Shown here: positions 20,159-33,555 of the stretch, piece by piece
Layout of the letters: each line of letters opens with the position of its first letter
Position numbering within the stretch: the first letter of the stretch is position 1
Origin: CAVZTA01 sp963778025
GTDB lineage: Bacteria; Chloroflexota; Limnocylindria; Limnocylindrales; CSP1-4
Direction of reading: 5' to 3'
Length of the DNA stretch: 64,000 nt
Assembly (NCBI GenBank): GCA_963778025.1
Contig: CAVZTA010000018.1
Location: 28,638 to 92,637, forward strand
Notes under the pieces: model-generated
The model's database searches: none
Told to the model about the DNA's origin: nothing
What the model saw: only the letters and a program-made list of their open reading frames with translations
Position numbers and translations under genes: made by a program

Positions 20159-22273
20159 CGTCTCGTCCTCTCGCCTGCGGCGCGGCTTCGGGGCCGATGC
20201 CCGTTGCCATTCCCGGGATCGGCCGTTGTCGAGCGCGTACACGTCCACGTCCGAACGCGTCGATCCGACCCCAGCGGCCGGGGATGTCGAGCAGCTCCAG
20301 GTGGCCGATGCTGGCCGGCAGCGCGGGATCGACGACGAGGTGGTCGCCGAGCGGTTCGAGGCCGAGCATCGTCCGGAGCAGGAGGAGCGGCGCACCGGTC
20401 GACCACGCCTGCGGGCTGCAGGCGGTCGGGTACTGGACCGGGTACCGGGTCAGCTCCCGGTCGTAGCCGCCGAACGCCTCAGGCAGCCGGCCGTCGAACA
20501 GCTCCGCCGCGTCGAGGATGCCCGGCCGCGATGCGCGCGGCCTCCTCCTTGAACCCGTAGCGTCGCAACCCCCAGGCGATGAACGAGTTGTCGAACGGCC
20601 AGACGGTCCCGAGGTGGTAGCCGATGGGGTTGTAGCGTCCCTCGCCCTCGGCCATCGTGCGAACGCCCCAGCCGGAGAAGAGTCGGGGGCCCATGAGGTG
20701 GCCCACGACGGCCTTGGCCTTGCTCTCGTCGACGATGCCACTCCACAGCAGGTGGCCGATGTTGGAGGCGAGGGCGTCGACCTGGTTGCCTTCGGGATCC
20801 AGCGCGAGCGCGTAGTACTCGCCGTCCTTGATCCAGAAATCCCGGTTGAACCGTCGCTTGAGGTCGGCGGCCTCCTTGTCGAGCCGGTCGGCGTACTCCG
20901 GGTCCTTCCACACGAGCCGTGCCAGGCGCGCACCACGGACCTTCGCGTCGTAGGCGTACCCCTGGAGCTCACAGGTGGCGCGCGGGAAGCCGGGTAGCCG
21001 CCCGTCCTTGAACGCGATCGAGTTCCACGAGTCCTTCCAGGCCTGGTTCTCGAGCCCGGTCTTCTCGTTCCGACGCTTGTACGAGATGTAGCCGTTGCCC
21101 AGCAGGTCGGCGTACTGGTCGATCCACTGCAACGCCGCGCGGGCCTCGAACTCGAGCTCGCGGACCAGCTTGCGGTCGCCGGTCCAGCGCTCGTACTCGT
21201 CGAGCAGCACGACGTACAGCGGCGTGGCATCGGCCGCGCCGTAGTAGGGCGAGTGCGGGCGCTCCTCGAACGCGGCCATCTCGCCGTAGCGCATCTCGTG
21301 GAGGATCCGACCGGGGTCCTCATCGCGGAAGTCGTCGACTCGGCTGCCCTGCCACGCCCCGAGGACCCGCAGGGTCGCCTCCGCGAGCTCGGGCGTGAAC
21401 GGGAGCGTCTGCAGGCTGGTGAGGATGCTGTCGCGACCGAACATGGTCATGAACCACGGCAGGCCGGCGGCGGGCAGGCTCTTGCCGCCGGCGACGGGAG
21501 GCGAGAATCGGAGTGCCGCGAGATCGATCAGGCTGCGCCGATAGGTCTGCTTCAGCGGCTCCCAGTCGCACTCGAGACGCGGGGCATCGTCGATCCACGT
21601 CCTCGAGGCCGCGTTCCATGTTCGGTCGAGCCTGCTTGCGGCCACGCCCGTACTTCGTGCTCTCGTGCGTGCCGCCGGCGCCCGCCTTGGCGGTGACCAC
21701 GCTGAGGTCCGTCGACCACGTGCCGTGCGGCTCGATCCGGACGTCGAAGGAGAGTCCGTCCCGGTCGACCTTCGCGGGGGCGGTCGCGGAGATCACGGTC
21801 TCGCGCCGGAACGTGTCGCGCTGGTAGCCGAGGTGGAGCTGGGCGTCGGAGATCTCGCTCGAGTACTCCCCCAGCTTCGCGAGCGCGTCCTTGATCTCGA
21901 ACAGGTCGGCGAAGTCGCTGGCGGCGTCCAGGCGAACGGCGAGGTCGACCGGCTTGTCGTCGTGATTGATGATCGTCAGCTCCTCGTGGAAGCCGTCCCC
22001 GACGGCCCGCTGGCGGATCACCGACAGCTTGGCGTCGACGTAGACCGTCCCGGTGCCGGGCACGAGGAAGAAGCGCGTCTCGAAGTACTGGATGTCGTCG
22101 GTCGACAGCGAGTTGAGCCGCTGGCCATCGATGGTCAGGACCCAGCGCGACAGGAAGCGCGTGTCGAAGGAGAAGAGACCGGTGGGGTCGGTCGCCGACG
22201 CCTCGATGTCGCCGCGCTCGTCGCTCACGACGAAGGTGTTGCCGTCGAGGATCCGGACCATGCGCTCCGCCAT
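20155..22273 (-). CDS. Amylo-alpha-1,6-glucosidase / glycogen-debranching type GH, several frameshifts
   Basis: The protein starts MAERMVRILDGNTFVVSDERG, the N-terminal beta domain of bacterial amylo-alpha-1,6-glucosidases. After a shift near 21596 comes the (alpha/alpha)6 catalytic domain with GLPWFMTMFGRDSILTSLQ, HEMRYGEMAAFEERPHSPYYG and HLGTVWPFDNSFIA. After another near 20520 follows GILDAAELFDGRLPEAFGGYDRE and finally LLDIPGRWGRIDAFGRG. The end is uncertain: two further one-base corrections between 20170 and 20270 would bring the frame to TGA at 20155, overlapping the ndh start and giving 704 residues. AAGGAG precedes the ATG. The enzyme would hydrolyse alpha-1,6 branches or related glucosides. 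Confidence 0.85.
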
Positions 22274-22275
22274 GA

Positions 22276-22668
22276 CTAGCTCCTTCGCCGGCCGACGCTG
22301 CGATCCGATGCGGTCGCGGGCGGTGCGGTCGGGGCTGGGAAGAGGCGCTGCACCCGGACGAGCAGCATCGGGTCGCCGTCCATCGAGACGGCGCCGCGCA
22401 ACATCGCAGCCAGCGGGTTGACCTTGCCCTCGGCGACATCGTCGAAGTGCGCTCGATCGGCCCGGATGACCGCGTCGGCCGGGTCATCCGACGAGGTGAC
22501 GGTCAGGTCCCCCTTCGCGATCGTCAGGAGCCAGTGGTCGACCCGGTCACCGTCGGCGATGTCGAAGCGCACGGAGCCCGTGATCCCTCCGAGCACCGGC
22601 GCGTGACCGCGTCGACCCAGGTCGTCGAAGAATCGTGCCGTCGTGTCGGTCAGCGTGGTTCGGGTCAT
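22276..22668 (-). CDS. SCP2 sterol-binding domain protein
   Basis: This intact 130-residue protein begins MTRTTLTDTTARFFDDLGRRG and has the SCP2 pattern: GSVRFDIADGDRVDHWLLTIAKGD, a strand DAVIRADRAHFDDVAEG, and a C-terminal GAVSMDGDPMLLVRVQRLF. SCP2 domains bind lipids or other hydrophobic ligands. The stop is only two bases before the glucosidase ATG, so it heads that operon. It is divergent from uvrA. The link to carbohydrate oxidation is not obvious. Confidence 0.82.
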   Translation of the reverse strand: MTRTTLTDTTARFFDDLGRRGHAPVLGGITGSVRFDIADGDRVDHWLLTIAKGDLTVTSSDDPADAVIRADRAHFDDVAEGKVNPLAAMLRGAVSMDGDPMLLVRVQRLFPAPTAPPATASDRSVGRRRS

Positions 22669-22999
22669 GTCGCAGCCCCCTGATGCGCCGGTCGACGCAC
22701 CGTCATCGCGCGGTCCACGACGGACCGATCCGTCATGCCAGGCGACGCGGACGAGGAGGACCAGCTCTTGGGGCGATACCGTGGAGCCGGATCGCTGGCA
22801 CCGACGGCGGTGGCTCGCCCATCCGGCACCGTAGGTCGCCGATACCCGAGGGCAAAGGGCATCCGCAGGCCTGTGGCGAGGGGGGGTGTATCCCCCGGGC
22901 GGTGGGCAGCCTGCCGGCCCGTCGCCTCGCTGACGTTGGGCCGGCGCAGCCGTTCGCGAAGGCAGGGAAGGGCGTCCTGCGACGACCGATGCGCGACTA

Positions 23000-23011
23000 G
23001 AACACCTGTAC
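23000..23011. promoter_or_regulatory. Degenerate LexA-type box upstream of uvrA
   Basis: GAACACCTGTAC matches GAAC-N4-GTTC with one mismatch in the right half-site. It overlaps the expected -35 of the uvrA promoter, a position similar to the perfect box at uvrB. The rest of the 373 bp divergent spacer (22669-23041) shows nothing else I can support. Confidence 0.45.
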
Positions 23012-23029
23012 CAAATCGACGCATCAGCG

Positions 23030-23035
23030 TAAACT
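23030..23035 (+). promoter_or_regulatory. -10 element of a leaderless uvrA promoter
   Basis: TAAACT lies exactly six nucleotides before the uvrA GTG, the same spacing as at uvrB. No ribosome-binding site is visible. Confidence 0.55.
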
Positions 23036-23041
23036 GGGACC

Positions 23042-26123
<3,082 letters not shown>

Positions 26124-26172
26124 CCCGCCCGGCGGTCGCCCGGCGACACCGCCCGCGCCGCCGACCGGCGGC

Positions 26173-26178
26173 TACGAT
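26173..26178 (+). promoter_or_regulatory. -10 element of a leaderless promoter (DUF6941-like gene)
   Basis: TACGAT is six nucleotides before the ATG at 26185, and there is no ribosome-binding site. Confidence 0.45.
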
Positions 26179-26184
26179 GGCTGC

Positions 26185-26622
26185 ATGCCGGAGATCGACT
26201 TCGCGTTCCTCGCCGACGCCGCCGAGACCTCACCCGGACAGAAGTTCCACGTGCTCGGCGGGGGCATCACGCGGATCGGCGGACGGGCGTTCCCGTTGCG
26301 CCACCCGCACCTCGCCCTGGTCGTCGCACTGACCGTGACGGCACCCGAGACGGAGCGGGAGCACGAGCTGCGGATCGTCCTGCTCGACCCGGACGGCCGC
26401 GAGGTGACGGGCGCCACGGGGTCGTTGGTGGCGCGCGGCCACGGTGACGGCCGTGACGCCATCCTGACCTTCAGCATCGACCTCTGGAACCTCACGTTTC
26501 CGACGCCCGGTGATTACTCGTTCCGCCTCCTCGTCAACGGCTCGGAGCGCAAGCGGCTGCCGCTGCTGCTGGTGGGACCGGGGGAGGGCGGTGGCCGGCC
26601 GGTGGGACCCGGCCCCGGGTGA
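26185..26622 (+). CDS. DUF6941-like conserved protein
   Basis: This intact 145-residue protein starts MPEIDFAFLADAAETSPG and contains KFHVLGGGITRIGGRAFPL, LALVVALTVTAPETEREHEL and a final FPTPGDYSFRLLVNG. I recognise the pattern FAFLADAAE with VLGGG as the DUF6941 group found in Chloroflexota and Actinomycetota. It looks like a single beta-sandwich. The function is unknown. Its stop overlaps the GTG start of the next small gene. Confidence 0.72.
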   Translation: MPEIDFAFLADAAETSPGQKFHVLGGGITRIGGRAFPLRHPHLALVVALTVTAPETEREHELRIVLLDPDGREVTGATGSLVARGHGDGRDAILTFSIDLWNLTFPTPGDYSFRLLVNGSERKRLPLLLVGPGEGGGRPVGPGPG

Positions 26623-26951
26623 CCACGGCACGAGCCAGCGGTCCGGCACGCCACGAGCGGCCGGCGATCGACGAGGCCGGTCTCCAGGCGGCGCGCGCTG
26701 CGGATCGCCTGCTCGCCGAGGCGCGCGAGCTGGGCGTGGAGCGCTGGATCCGGTTCCTCGAGCCCGTGCCCGACCAGCTGCGCGACGATCCCATCCCCGA
26801 GCTGCGCCGGACCGCGACACGTGCCCGTGCTGCGTACGGCCCGAAGGATTCGATCCGGGATGCGCTACCCGCCGCGGTCACCGAGCCGTTCCTCGACGCC
26901 CTCGACCGGCTCCTTCGCGAGCTCGCCCGGCGGGAGGCGGCCGGCGGGTAG
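26619..26951 (+). CDS. Small conserved-looking protein of unknown function
   Basis: A GTG that overlaps the upstream stop (GTGA) opens a 110-residue, mostly helical, charged protein with IDEAGLQAARAADRLLAEAR, RWIRFLEPVPDQLRDDPIPEL and LDALDRLLRELARREA. There is no signal peptide or membrane helix. I do not recognise the family. Tight coupling to the DUF6941-like gene suggests the two act together. Confidence 0.6.
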   Translation: MTTARASGPARHERPAIDEAGLQAARAADRLLAEARELGVERWIRFLEPVPDQLRDDPIPELRRTATRARAAYGPKDSIRDALPAAVTEPFLDALDRLLRELARREAAGG

Positions 26952-26969
26952 CGCTCCCGTCGCTCGCCG

Positions 26970-27608
26970 CTAGGCGTCCGACGCGGCAGCCGCCTCGTGC
27001 GCCGTCGACGTCCGCCACTCGTCGGCGAGGATCGCCAGGCGGTGGTCGTCGACCCAGCGGTCGTCGCGCCAGAACGCGTGCCGGAACGTCGCCTCGTGGA
27101 CGAAGCCCAGCCGTTCGTACAACCGTCGAGCGGCCGGATTCGTGTCGTACACGTCGAGCCAGATGCGCTCGAGCCGGAGCCGCCCGAAGCCGAACCGCAG
27201 CAGCGCCCGGATCGCGTCGCCGCCATATCCGCGACCCGTGTCACGCGGGTCGCCGATCGAGATGCCGATACCCGCGCTGCCGTTGGTGAGGTCGACCGCC
27301 ATCAGGCCGCACGTGCCGACCGCCCGGCCATCGGCACGGAGGCAGATGACGAAGAACCACTCGTCGCGGCCGTGTCGTTCGAGCATCCCGTCGAACCAGC
27401 GATCCTCGCCAGCCTGCGAGAACGGGGCGCGCATGCCCAGGTTTCGGGCGGTGCGATCGTCGGCGAACCACCGGACGAAGAGGGGCACGTCGTCGCGTTC
27501 GGCCGGTCGGAGGTAGATGGCGCCATGCGCGATGACGGGGACGCTGCCCTCGTTCTGGACGGGCATCGAGGCTCCAGTCGCGGGTGGGCCCCGAGCATAC
27601 GGGCTCAT
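26970..27608 (-). CDS. GNAT-family N-acetyltransferase (RimJ/RimL-like)
   Basis: This intact 212-residue protein has the RimJ/RimL pattern: YLRPAERDDVPLFVRWFADD, IGDPRDTGRGYGGDAIRALL (acetyl-CoA motif), RIWLDVYDTNPAARRLYERLGF and a final WRDDRWVDDHRLAIL. The start at 27608 overlaps the stop of the helicase (ATGA), so translation is probably coupled; ATG 27566 is an alternative that would remove a 14-residue N-terminus. It would acetylate a protein N-terminus or a small amine; the substrate is unknown. Confidence 0.85.
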   Translation of the reverse strand: MSPYARGPPATGASMPVQNEGSVPVIAHGAIYLRPAERDDVPLFVRWFADDRTARNLGMRAPFSQAGEDRWFDGMLERHGRDEWFFVICLRADGRAVGTCGLMAVDLTNGSAGIGISIGDPRDTGRGYGGDAIRALLRFGFGRLRLERIWLDVYDTNPAARRLYERLGFVHEATFRHAFWRDDRWVDDHRLAILADEWRTSTAHEAAAASDA

Positions 27609-29281
27609 GCGGCCGCCTCCACCTCCGCGGGGTCGAACGCCTCGCGCAGGAAGACCGGGACGGCGCCCGGGTCGTAGAGCAGCGTGAGCGTCCGGCGCGC
27701 ACGGGTCCACGCGACATACGCGAGGCGACGCTCCTCCTCGAGGACGCGCTCCGGTTCGGCGGCCTCGCTGACGGCCCTGCGGGCCGGGAAGCCGTCCGCC
27801 AGGACGACGACATGGTCGAACTCGAGTCCCTTGGTCCCGTGGGCCGTCGCGAGCGTGAGCGGCGCGTCGTCGACGTGAAGCGCATGCAGCCGTTCGCGCG
27901 CGCGTGCGATACGACCGGTGAGGTCGTCGAACTCCCCCGACGTCACCGCCCAGCCCAGGACCGCCGCTGCGAGATCGGCCGGCGTCGGGCGGTCGTCGTC
28001 GAGTGCCTCGGCCGGCACCCGGTCCGACGCGCCAGGCGGCGTCCCTGGCGATCCGAGTGCGCCGGGCTCGAGGGCGAGCCGATGGCGGACGATCCCGACC
28101 CGGACGAGCAGCGGTCGATCGGACGGGGTCGCGGCGACAAGGGCAAGGACGGCGTCCAGCCGGTCGTCGAGCAGCGGCAGGGGCAGGGCGGGCGCCCGGA
28201 ACGGACGCTCGAGGTCGAGGCAGGCGACGACCGCCGGCAACAGCTCACGATTCGTGCGGGTCAGCACCGCCGAGGTCGAGCCGTCGTCGGGCCACGTGGT
28301 CATCGCCCGGCGCAGCCGGACGGCGTCATCCGCCGCGGACGGCGCGAGGACGAGGCTTCCCGCGGCCCCGGGGCGGGCACGGATCGTCTTCGCGAATCGC
28401 TCGCGGTTGACCTCGATCAGCCGGACGGCGCGGGCGACGACCGGCCCAGGGCAGCGGTAGTTCACGGTCAGGTCGACCCGTCGCAGGCCCGGCAGCGACC
28501 CGGCGAGCCCGAGCACCCGGCGGACGTCTGCCAGTCGCCAGCCGTAGATCGTCTGGTCGTCGTCGCCGACCAGGAACACGCGGTTCGCCGGGGCCGCGAG
28601 CCGCAACGCGAGCTCGAGCTGCGTCCGGTCGAGGTCCTGCGCCTCGTCGACCAGCAGCTCTCGGCAGCGACCGCGCCACAGCGCCAGCGCGTCGGTGTCC
28701 GCGTCGAGCAGCTCGAGCGCCCGGACCACGAGGTCGTCGAAGTCGAGCGTCTCCGCCTCGCGGAGGGCCGCCTCGTACGCGACGAACAGGCGTGCGACCG
28801 GTCCCGCCAGCGGGTCGGCGGCGACCTCGTCGGGCGAGACCCGGAGATCCAGCTTGAGGCGCGAGATCGCGAGGTCCAGCCGGCCGAGATCCGCCCGCGT
28901 CAGCTCGGGCGCGAGCGAGCGAAGGACGGTCGGCCGATCCGCGAGCTCGACGGACCGACCCGCCTCCCGCAGCATCTCCCGGCCGAGTGCGTGGAACGTC
29001 CGGACGCGGACCGCACCGGGCGCCACACCCAGCGGCTCCAGGGCGACCGCCAGCCGCTCGCCGAGCTCCACCGCGGCGCGGGTATTGAACGCGACGACGG
29101 TGATCGCATCCGGCGGACAGCCGCCATCGACCAGCCACGCGACGCGGGCGACGAGCGTCGTCGTCTTGCCCGAGCCCGCCGGCGCCACGCACAGGACGGG
29201 GCCGGGTGGTGCCGTCGCGGCGGCGCGCTGGTCCGGGGCGAGACGCGCCAGCCGTTCGGCGACAGCCGGGTGGGAGTCCAT
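27605..29281 (-). CDS. UvrD/Rep-family ATP-dependent DNA helicase
   Basis: This intact 558-residue SF1A helicase has Q-motif LAPDQRAAATAPPGP, Walker A APAGSGKTTTL near residue 35, LDFDDLVVRAL, Walker B LLVDEAQDLD, motif III GDDDQTIYGWR, motif IV VNYRCPG, motif V TAHGTKGLEFDHVVVL and motif VI RRLAYVAWTRARRTL. It is about 100-200 residues shorter than UvrD or PcrA, mainly in the 2B region and C-terminal tail. It would unwind DNA 3' to 5' in repair or replication. It is followed by an overlapping GNAT and is divergent from the large phosphatase gene across 248 bp. Confidence 0.9.
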   Translation of the reverse strand: MDSHPAVAERLARLAPDQRAAATAPPGPVLCVAPAGSGKTTTLVARVAWLVDGGCPPDAITVVAFNTRAAVELGERLAVALEPLGVAPGAVRVRTFHALGREMLREAGRSVELADRPTVLRSLAPELTRADLGRLDLAISRLKLDLRVSPDEVAADPLAGPVARLFVAYEAALREAETLDFDDLVVRALELLDADTDALALWRGRCRELLVDEAQDLDRTQLELALRLAAPANRVFLVGDDDQTIYGWRLADVRRVLGLAGSLPGLRRVDLTVNYRCPGPVVARAVRLIEVNRERFAKTIRARPGAAGSLVLAPSAADDAVRLRRAMTTWPDDGSTSAVLTRTNRELLPAVVACLDLERPFRAPALPLPLLDDRLDAVLALVAATPSDRPLLVRVGIVRHRLALEPGALGSPGTPPGASDRVPAEALDDDRPTPADLAAAVLGWAVTSGEFDDLTGRIARARERLHALHVDDAPLTLATAHGTKGLEFDHVVVLADGFPARRAVSEAAEPERVLEEERRLAYVAWTRARRTLTLLYDPGAVPVFLREAFDPAEVEAAA

Positions 29282-29529
29282 CCGATGAAGCCTCGCGCGC
29301 GACGCTTAGCTGCGGCTCATCGTCGGCCGGGACGAACGCCAGTGGGGTGTGAACGGTGCGCGCACGCACCATCTGCCGGCGCGCGCGCGACCGTTCGTCA
29401 ACGCGCAGTTCACATGGCGATATCGTGTGGAGCACCACGATCCGGTGCGGTCCGGTGCAGTCCAGGGTGGTCCGACCGCACAGCCATCGCGCTCGTCCCG
29501 GTAGTGCCCTCGACAGGGGAGGAGGCATC

Positions 29530-32500
29530 GTGACCCGTTTCCGTGCCCGCCTGCTGGCGGTCGGTGCGGCGGCCATGCTGTTGATCGGCTTGGCCCCCGC
29601 CACCATCACGGCCACCCAGCCCGCGCCGCCAGGCAAGGTCGCCAAGGCCGTGTTCTTCACGTCCGATGGGCTTCGCCAGGATCTCGTCGCCAAGTACGCC
29701 AAGGACGGCCTGATGCCCACGATGGGCGGCTTCCTGAAGAACGGGACGTCCGCCGCGCACAACGGCCTGCGGACCCAGGCGCCGCCCAACACCGGCGCCG
29801 GCTGGTACTCGCTGGCGACGGGCGCGTGGCCGGCCGTCCATGGCTCGACCAACAACACGTTCCATCGCATGGGCCAGCCGTTCACCGGCCGGACCGCGGC
29901 CTTCGATCCGAACGTCCTCCAGGCCGAGTCGATCGCCCAGTCCGCCGAGCGTGGCGGCCTCAAGGTCGCCCAGGTCGAGTGGGCCGGCGGTCGGAACGCG
30001 ACGATCAAGGGCCCGACGATCGACTTCCAGCAGTTCTTCTCCGGCCGCGGCGTCGCGACGAACTTCATCGGCAAGGCCGGTGAGCCGCTGTTCGACGACG
30101 CGCCGTTCATCCAGTCGTTCGGCCTCCAGTTCGACCACCCGGCGGGCTATGCCGGGCAGGCGCCCTATGCCGGCGCGGCGCCGGCCCCGGCCGCCGGGCT
30201 GGAGCGGCACCCTGCCGACGACGTACAGCCCGGCCATGGAGATGCATCTCCGGGTGCTGGACTTCGGCACGGACAAGTACGGGCTCGACGCCTGGATCTT
30301 CGACAGCACGAACGACAGCACGACCGAACTACGACCGGGTGCTGTTCTCGCGAACGAAGAACGCCGCCGACACCGTCGGCATCCTCGCCAAGGGCCAGTG
30401 GGCCGACGTCAAGGTCAAGCTCACCGGCCTCGCGCTCGTCAACGGGCAACCGAACCCGCTCGAGGGCAAGACCGCGGGCTTCCTCGTGAAGGTGGAAGAG
30501 CTCACCGGCGATCTCAGCCGTGTCCGCCTGTTCCACACGTCCGTCTCGCGCGCCCAGGCCACATGGCCGACCTGGCCCGGCGAGTCAGGCTTCACGGGCG
30601 ACTTCGAGGAGTACCTCGCGCAGACCTTCCCGACGTCGACCGCTGCCGACTTCGCGATCCTCGAGGCCGGCGTGACGTCCGAGGACACCTACGTCCAGCA
30701 GGGCCTCTACTGGTCCACCGGCCACTGGCCGATGCTCCGGTACGTCGTCGACACCTACAAGCCGGATCTCCTGCTCGCGGGCATGCCCACGACCGACGAG
30801 TTCCAGCACCAGTTCCTCGGCCTCGTGAGCCCCAAGCTCCCGAACGGCCAGGCGAACCCCGCCTATGACGACACCGACCTGAACGGCGTCGCGGACGGTC
30901 GCGTCGCCGCGCGCGACGGCTACATCCGCGAGGCCTACAAGGAATCCGACGAGACCCTGACCCTGGCGCGAAGCCTGATGGGCTCGAACGTCACGACGTT
31001 CGTCGCATCCGATCATGGGTTCGCGCCGCAGTTCCTGGCCATCGACGGCAGTCAGCCGCTCGTCGATGCGGGCCTGCTCCAGTTCCCGCAGACGTCGAAC
31101 TGCCGCCCCGCCACCGCCGAGGGCATCTTCGGCAAGGCCAAGGCCTGCTGGGCCGGCGGCGCGCTGCAGATCTACCTCAACGTCGTGGGCCGCGATCCGG
31201 ACCCCCGTCCGGCCGATGCGCGGAGCGCGACGCTCCCCGACGGCTCACCCAACCCGAAGTTCATCCCCGACCCGCGGATCCCGGCCACCGACGTCGCGGC
31301 CACGGTCGCCGCGCTCAAGACCCGCTACCTCGGTCTCACCGATCCCAACGACTGGACCCATGACGGCCAGCCCGAGAGCTGGAAGATGATCGACCGGGCG
31401 TACACCCAGGCCGAGGCGCGGTTCATCCCCAACGGCCCGAACTCGACCGCGGACATGGCCCATCCGACGCGGACGGGCGACCTCGTGGTCTTCGCCTACC
31501 CGCCGTATCAGTTCGACGCCGAGACGCCCGGCCAGCTGGTCGCGTTCTCGCACTTCTTCGGCCAGCACGGCTACGTGCCGGACGTCCAGGACCTGGCCGC
31601 GAACGTCAACATGCGGGCGACGTTCCTGGCCGGGGGCCAGGCCATCGGCAAGGGCAGCGTCGACGCGGCGACGATCGATCTCGCGCCGACCCTCGCGTAC
31701 CTCCTGCGCATCCCCGAGCCGCAGCACAGCCAGGGCATCGTCCAGCTGGGGGTGCTCCCCAACGGACCGGCCCCGAAGCGCGTGAACATCATCGGCCTCA
31801 ACGACTTCCACGGGCAGCTCGATCCCACGACGCTCGCGTTCGACGGCATCAACGCCAACGTCGGTGGCGCCGCCTTCCTCGCGTCGATGTTCGACGAGGA
31901 GGCCAAGCGCCTGCCCGGCTCGGAGCTGCTCGTCGCCGCCGGTGACAACGTGGGCGCATCGCCGCCCAACTCGGCGCTGCTCCAGGACATGCCGGCCATC
32001 GACGTCGAGAACGCGTGGGGCCTGGACGCCACGTCCCTGGGCAACCACGAGTTCGACTACGGGGTCGACCGCCTCAAGCAGCACATCGCCCGGGCGAAGT
32101 TCCCGTTCCTGGCCACCAACGTCGTCGAGACCGCGACCGGGAAGATCCCGTCGTATCTCCGGCGGTCGAAGGTGTTCATCGTCGATGGCACCCCGGTCGG
32201 CGTGATCGGCGCGGAGCTCCAGAACACGCCCGAGCTGGTCTCCGCCGGCGCGACCGCCGGCCTGACGTTCCTGCCCGAGGCGGAGCGCATCAAGGCGGAG
32301 TCGATCCGCCTCAAGCGAGCCGGCGTCCGGGTCCAGGTCGTGGTCATCCACCAGGGCACGAACGACGGCGTGAATCCCATCGGCAACGCCGCCGGCGTGC
32401 CGTGGGTCGGGCCCATCCTGGGCATCGCCGACGCGCTCCAGGGCACGACCGTCGATGCGATGGTCGTGGGCCACACCCATCGCATCTCGAACCTCATGCG

Positions 32501-33338
32501 CGGCCACATCCTCATCACCGAGGGCATCAACGCCGGCGTGAGCTACTCGGTCCTGCAGCTGATCATCTCGAAGGGCGACGTCCAGTGGGCCGGTGGCGCG
32601 ACGCGCGTCGCGAAGGACATCGGCGTTCCCGCGCGGGCCGACGTCAAGGCGATCGTCGACAAGGCGAACGCCGACACGGCGCCGCTTCGCAACCTCGTGA
32701 TCGGCTCGCAGACCGCGGACATCAAACGGGATCCGAACCGCATCACCGAGTCCGCGATGGGGAACCTCATCACCGACGCGATGGTCGAGAAGTATCCCGA
32801 GGTCGACGGCGCGTACACGAACTCGGGCGGTCTGCGCCAGGACCTCGTGTGCACGCCACCCAGCGCGACCGAAGGCCCGTGCGAGATCACCTGGGGCGAG
32901 ATGTTCGCGGTGCTGCCGTTCGGCAACTCGACGGTCATCCTGACCCTGACCGGTGACCAGTTCCGGCAGGCGTTCCTCAACGGGTTCCAGCCCGCGTGCG
33001 ACCCGAACTTCGCGGGTGGCACCGGCCGGTTCCCGCAGATCTCCGGGTTCAAGGTCACCTACCACTGCAACGGCACGACGCCCGTCGTGGACGGCATGTG
33101 GAAGACGCCCGACGGCGTCGCCGGACCGGCCACGCCGATCGGCCCGACCGACACCGTTCGCTTCGTCACCAACGACTTCATGTACACCGGCGGCGATGGC
33201 TACACCATCTTCAAGTCGGGGACCGATGTGAAGCAGACCGGTGACCTGCTGCTCGACGTCGCGATCGCGTATGTCGAGGCGCACTCGCCGGTCTCGGCGG
33301 CGCCTGAAGGGCGGATCACGAAGGGCCAATCCGGCTGA
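29530..33338 (+). CDS. Secreted nucleotide pyrophosphatase / 5'-nucleotidase fusion, two frameshifts
   Basis: A GTG after GGGGAGGAGG opens a signal peptide (RLLAVGAAAMLLIGLAPATI). Residues up to about 740 form an alkaline-phosphatase-superfamily domain of the type I phosphodiesterase/nucleotide pyrophosphatase kind: TSDGLRQDLV, the nucleophile Thr region PPNTGAGWYS, metal ligands in MPTTDEFQHQF and ASDHGF. From about 31785 a 5'-nucleotidase domain follows: IIGLNDFHGQLDP, GDNVGAS, GNHEFDYG, GHTHR, then the substrate domain with NSGGLRQDL and LPFGNSTVILTL. Extra bases near 30199 and 30326 are needed to join three frames; removing them gives exactly 1268 residues. The order suggests sequential cleavage of extracellular nucleotides to nucleoside and phosphate. 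Confidence 0.85.
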
Positions 33339-33383
33339 TCCCACCTCGTCGGCGGCGCCGTCGCCGGCGTCACGCCCATCGAA

Positions 33384-33413
33384 CCGAGCCCGGGCCCGAC
33401 GGCCCGGGCTCGG
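33384..33413 (+). terminator. Strong hairpin after the phosphatase fusion gene
   Basis: CCGAGCCCGGGCC (33384-33396) pairs perfectly over 13 bp with GGCCCGGGCTCGG (33401-33413) around a CGAC loop, 46 bp after the stop codon. There is no long U tract. Confidence 0.65.
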
Positions 33414-33555
33414 TGATTCCGGGCACCGGTACCGAAGGGGGGCGCGGCCGGTCAACGAGTGGGACCGGGCTCCCATTCCGGGACCGGACGAAACGGCCCA
33501 GCGTTCCCGGTACGCGGCGCGAACCGTCCACCGTGCCGCCACCGGGAGCGCGCGA

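Noticed and set aside
29282..29529. Possible Pho box (GTTC repeats) before the phosphatase gene
   Set aside because: GTTC occurs at 29393 and 29408, but with 15 bp spacing and poor flanks rather than the 11 bp repeat expected, so the evidence is too weak.
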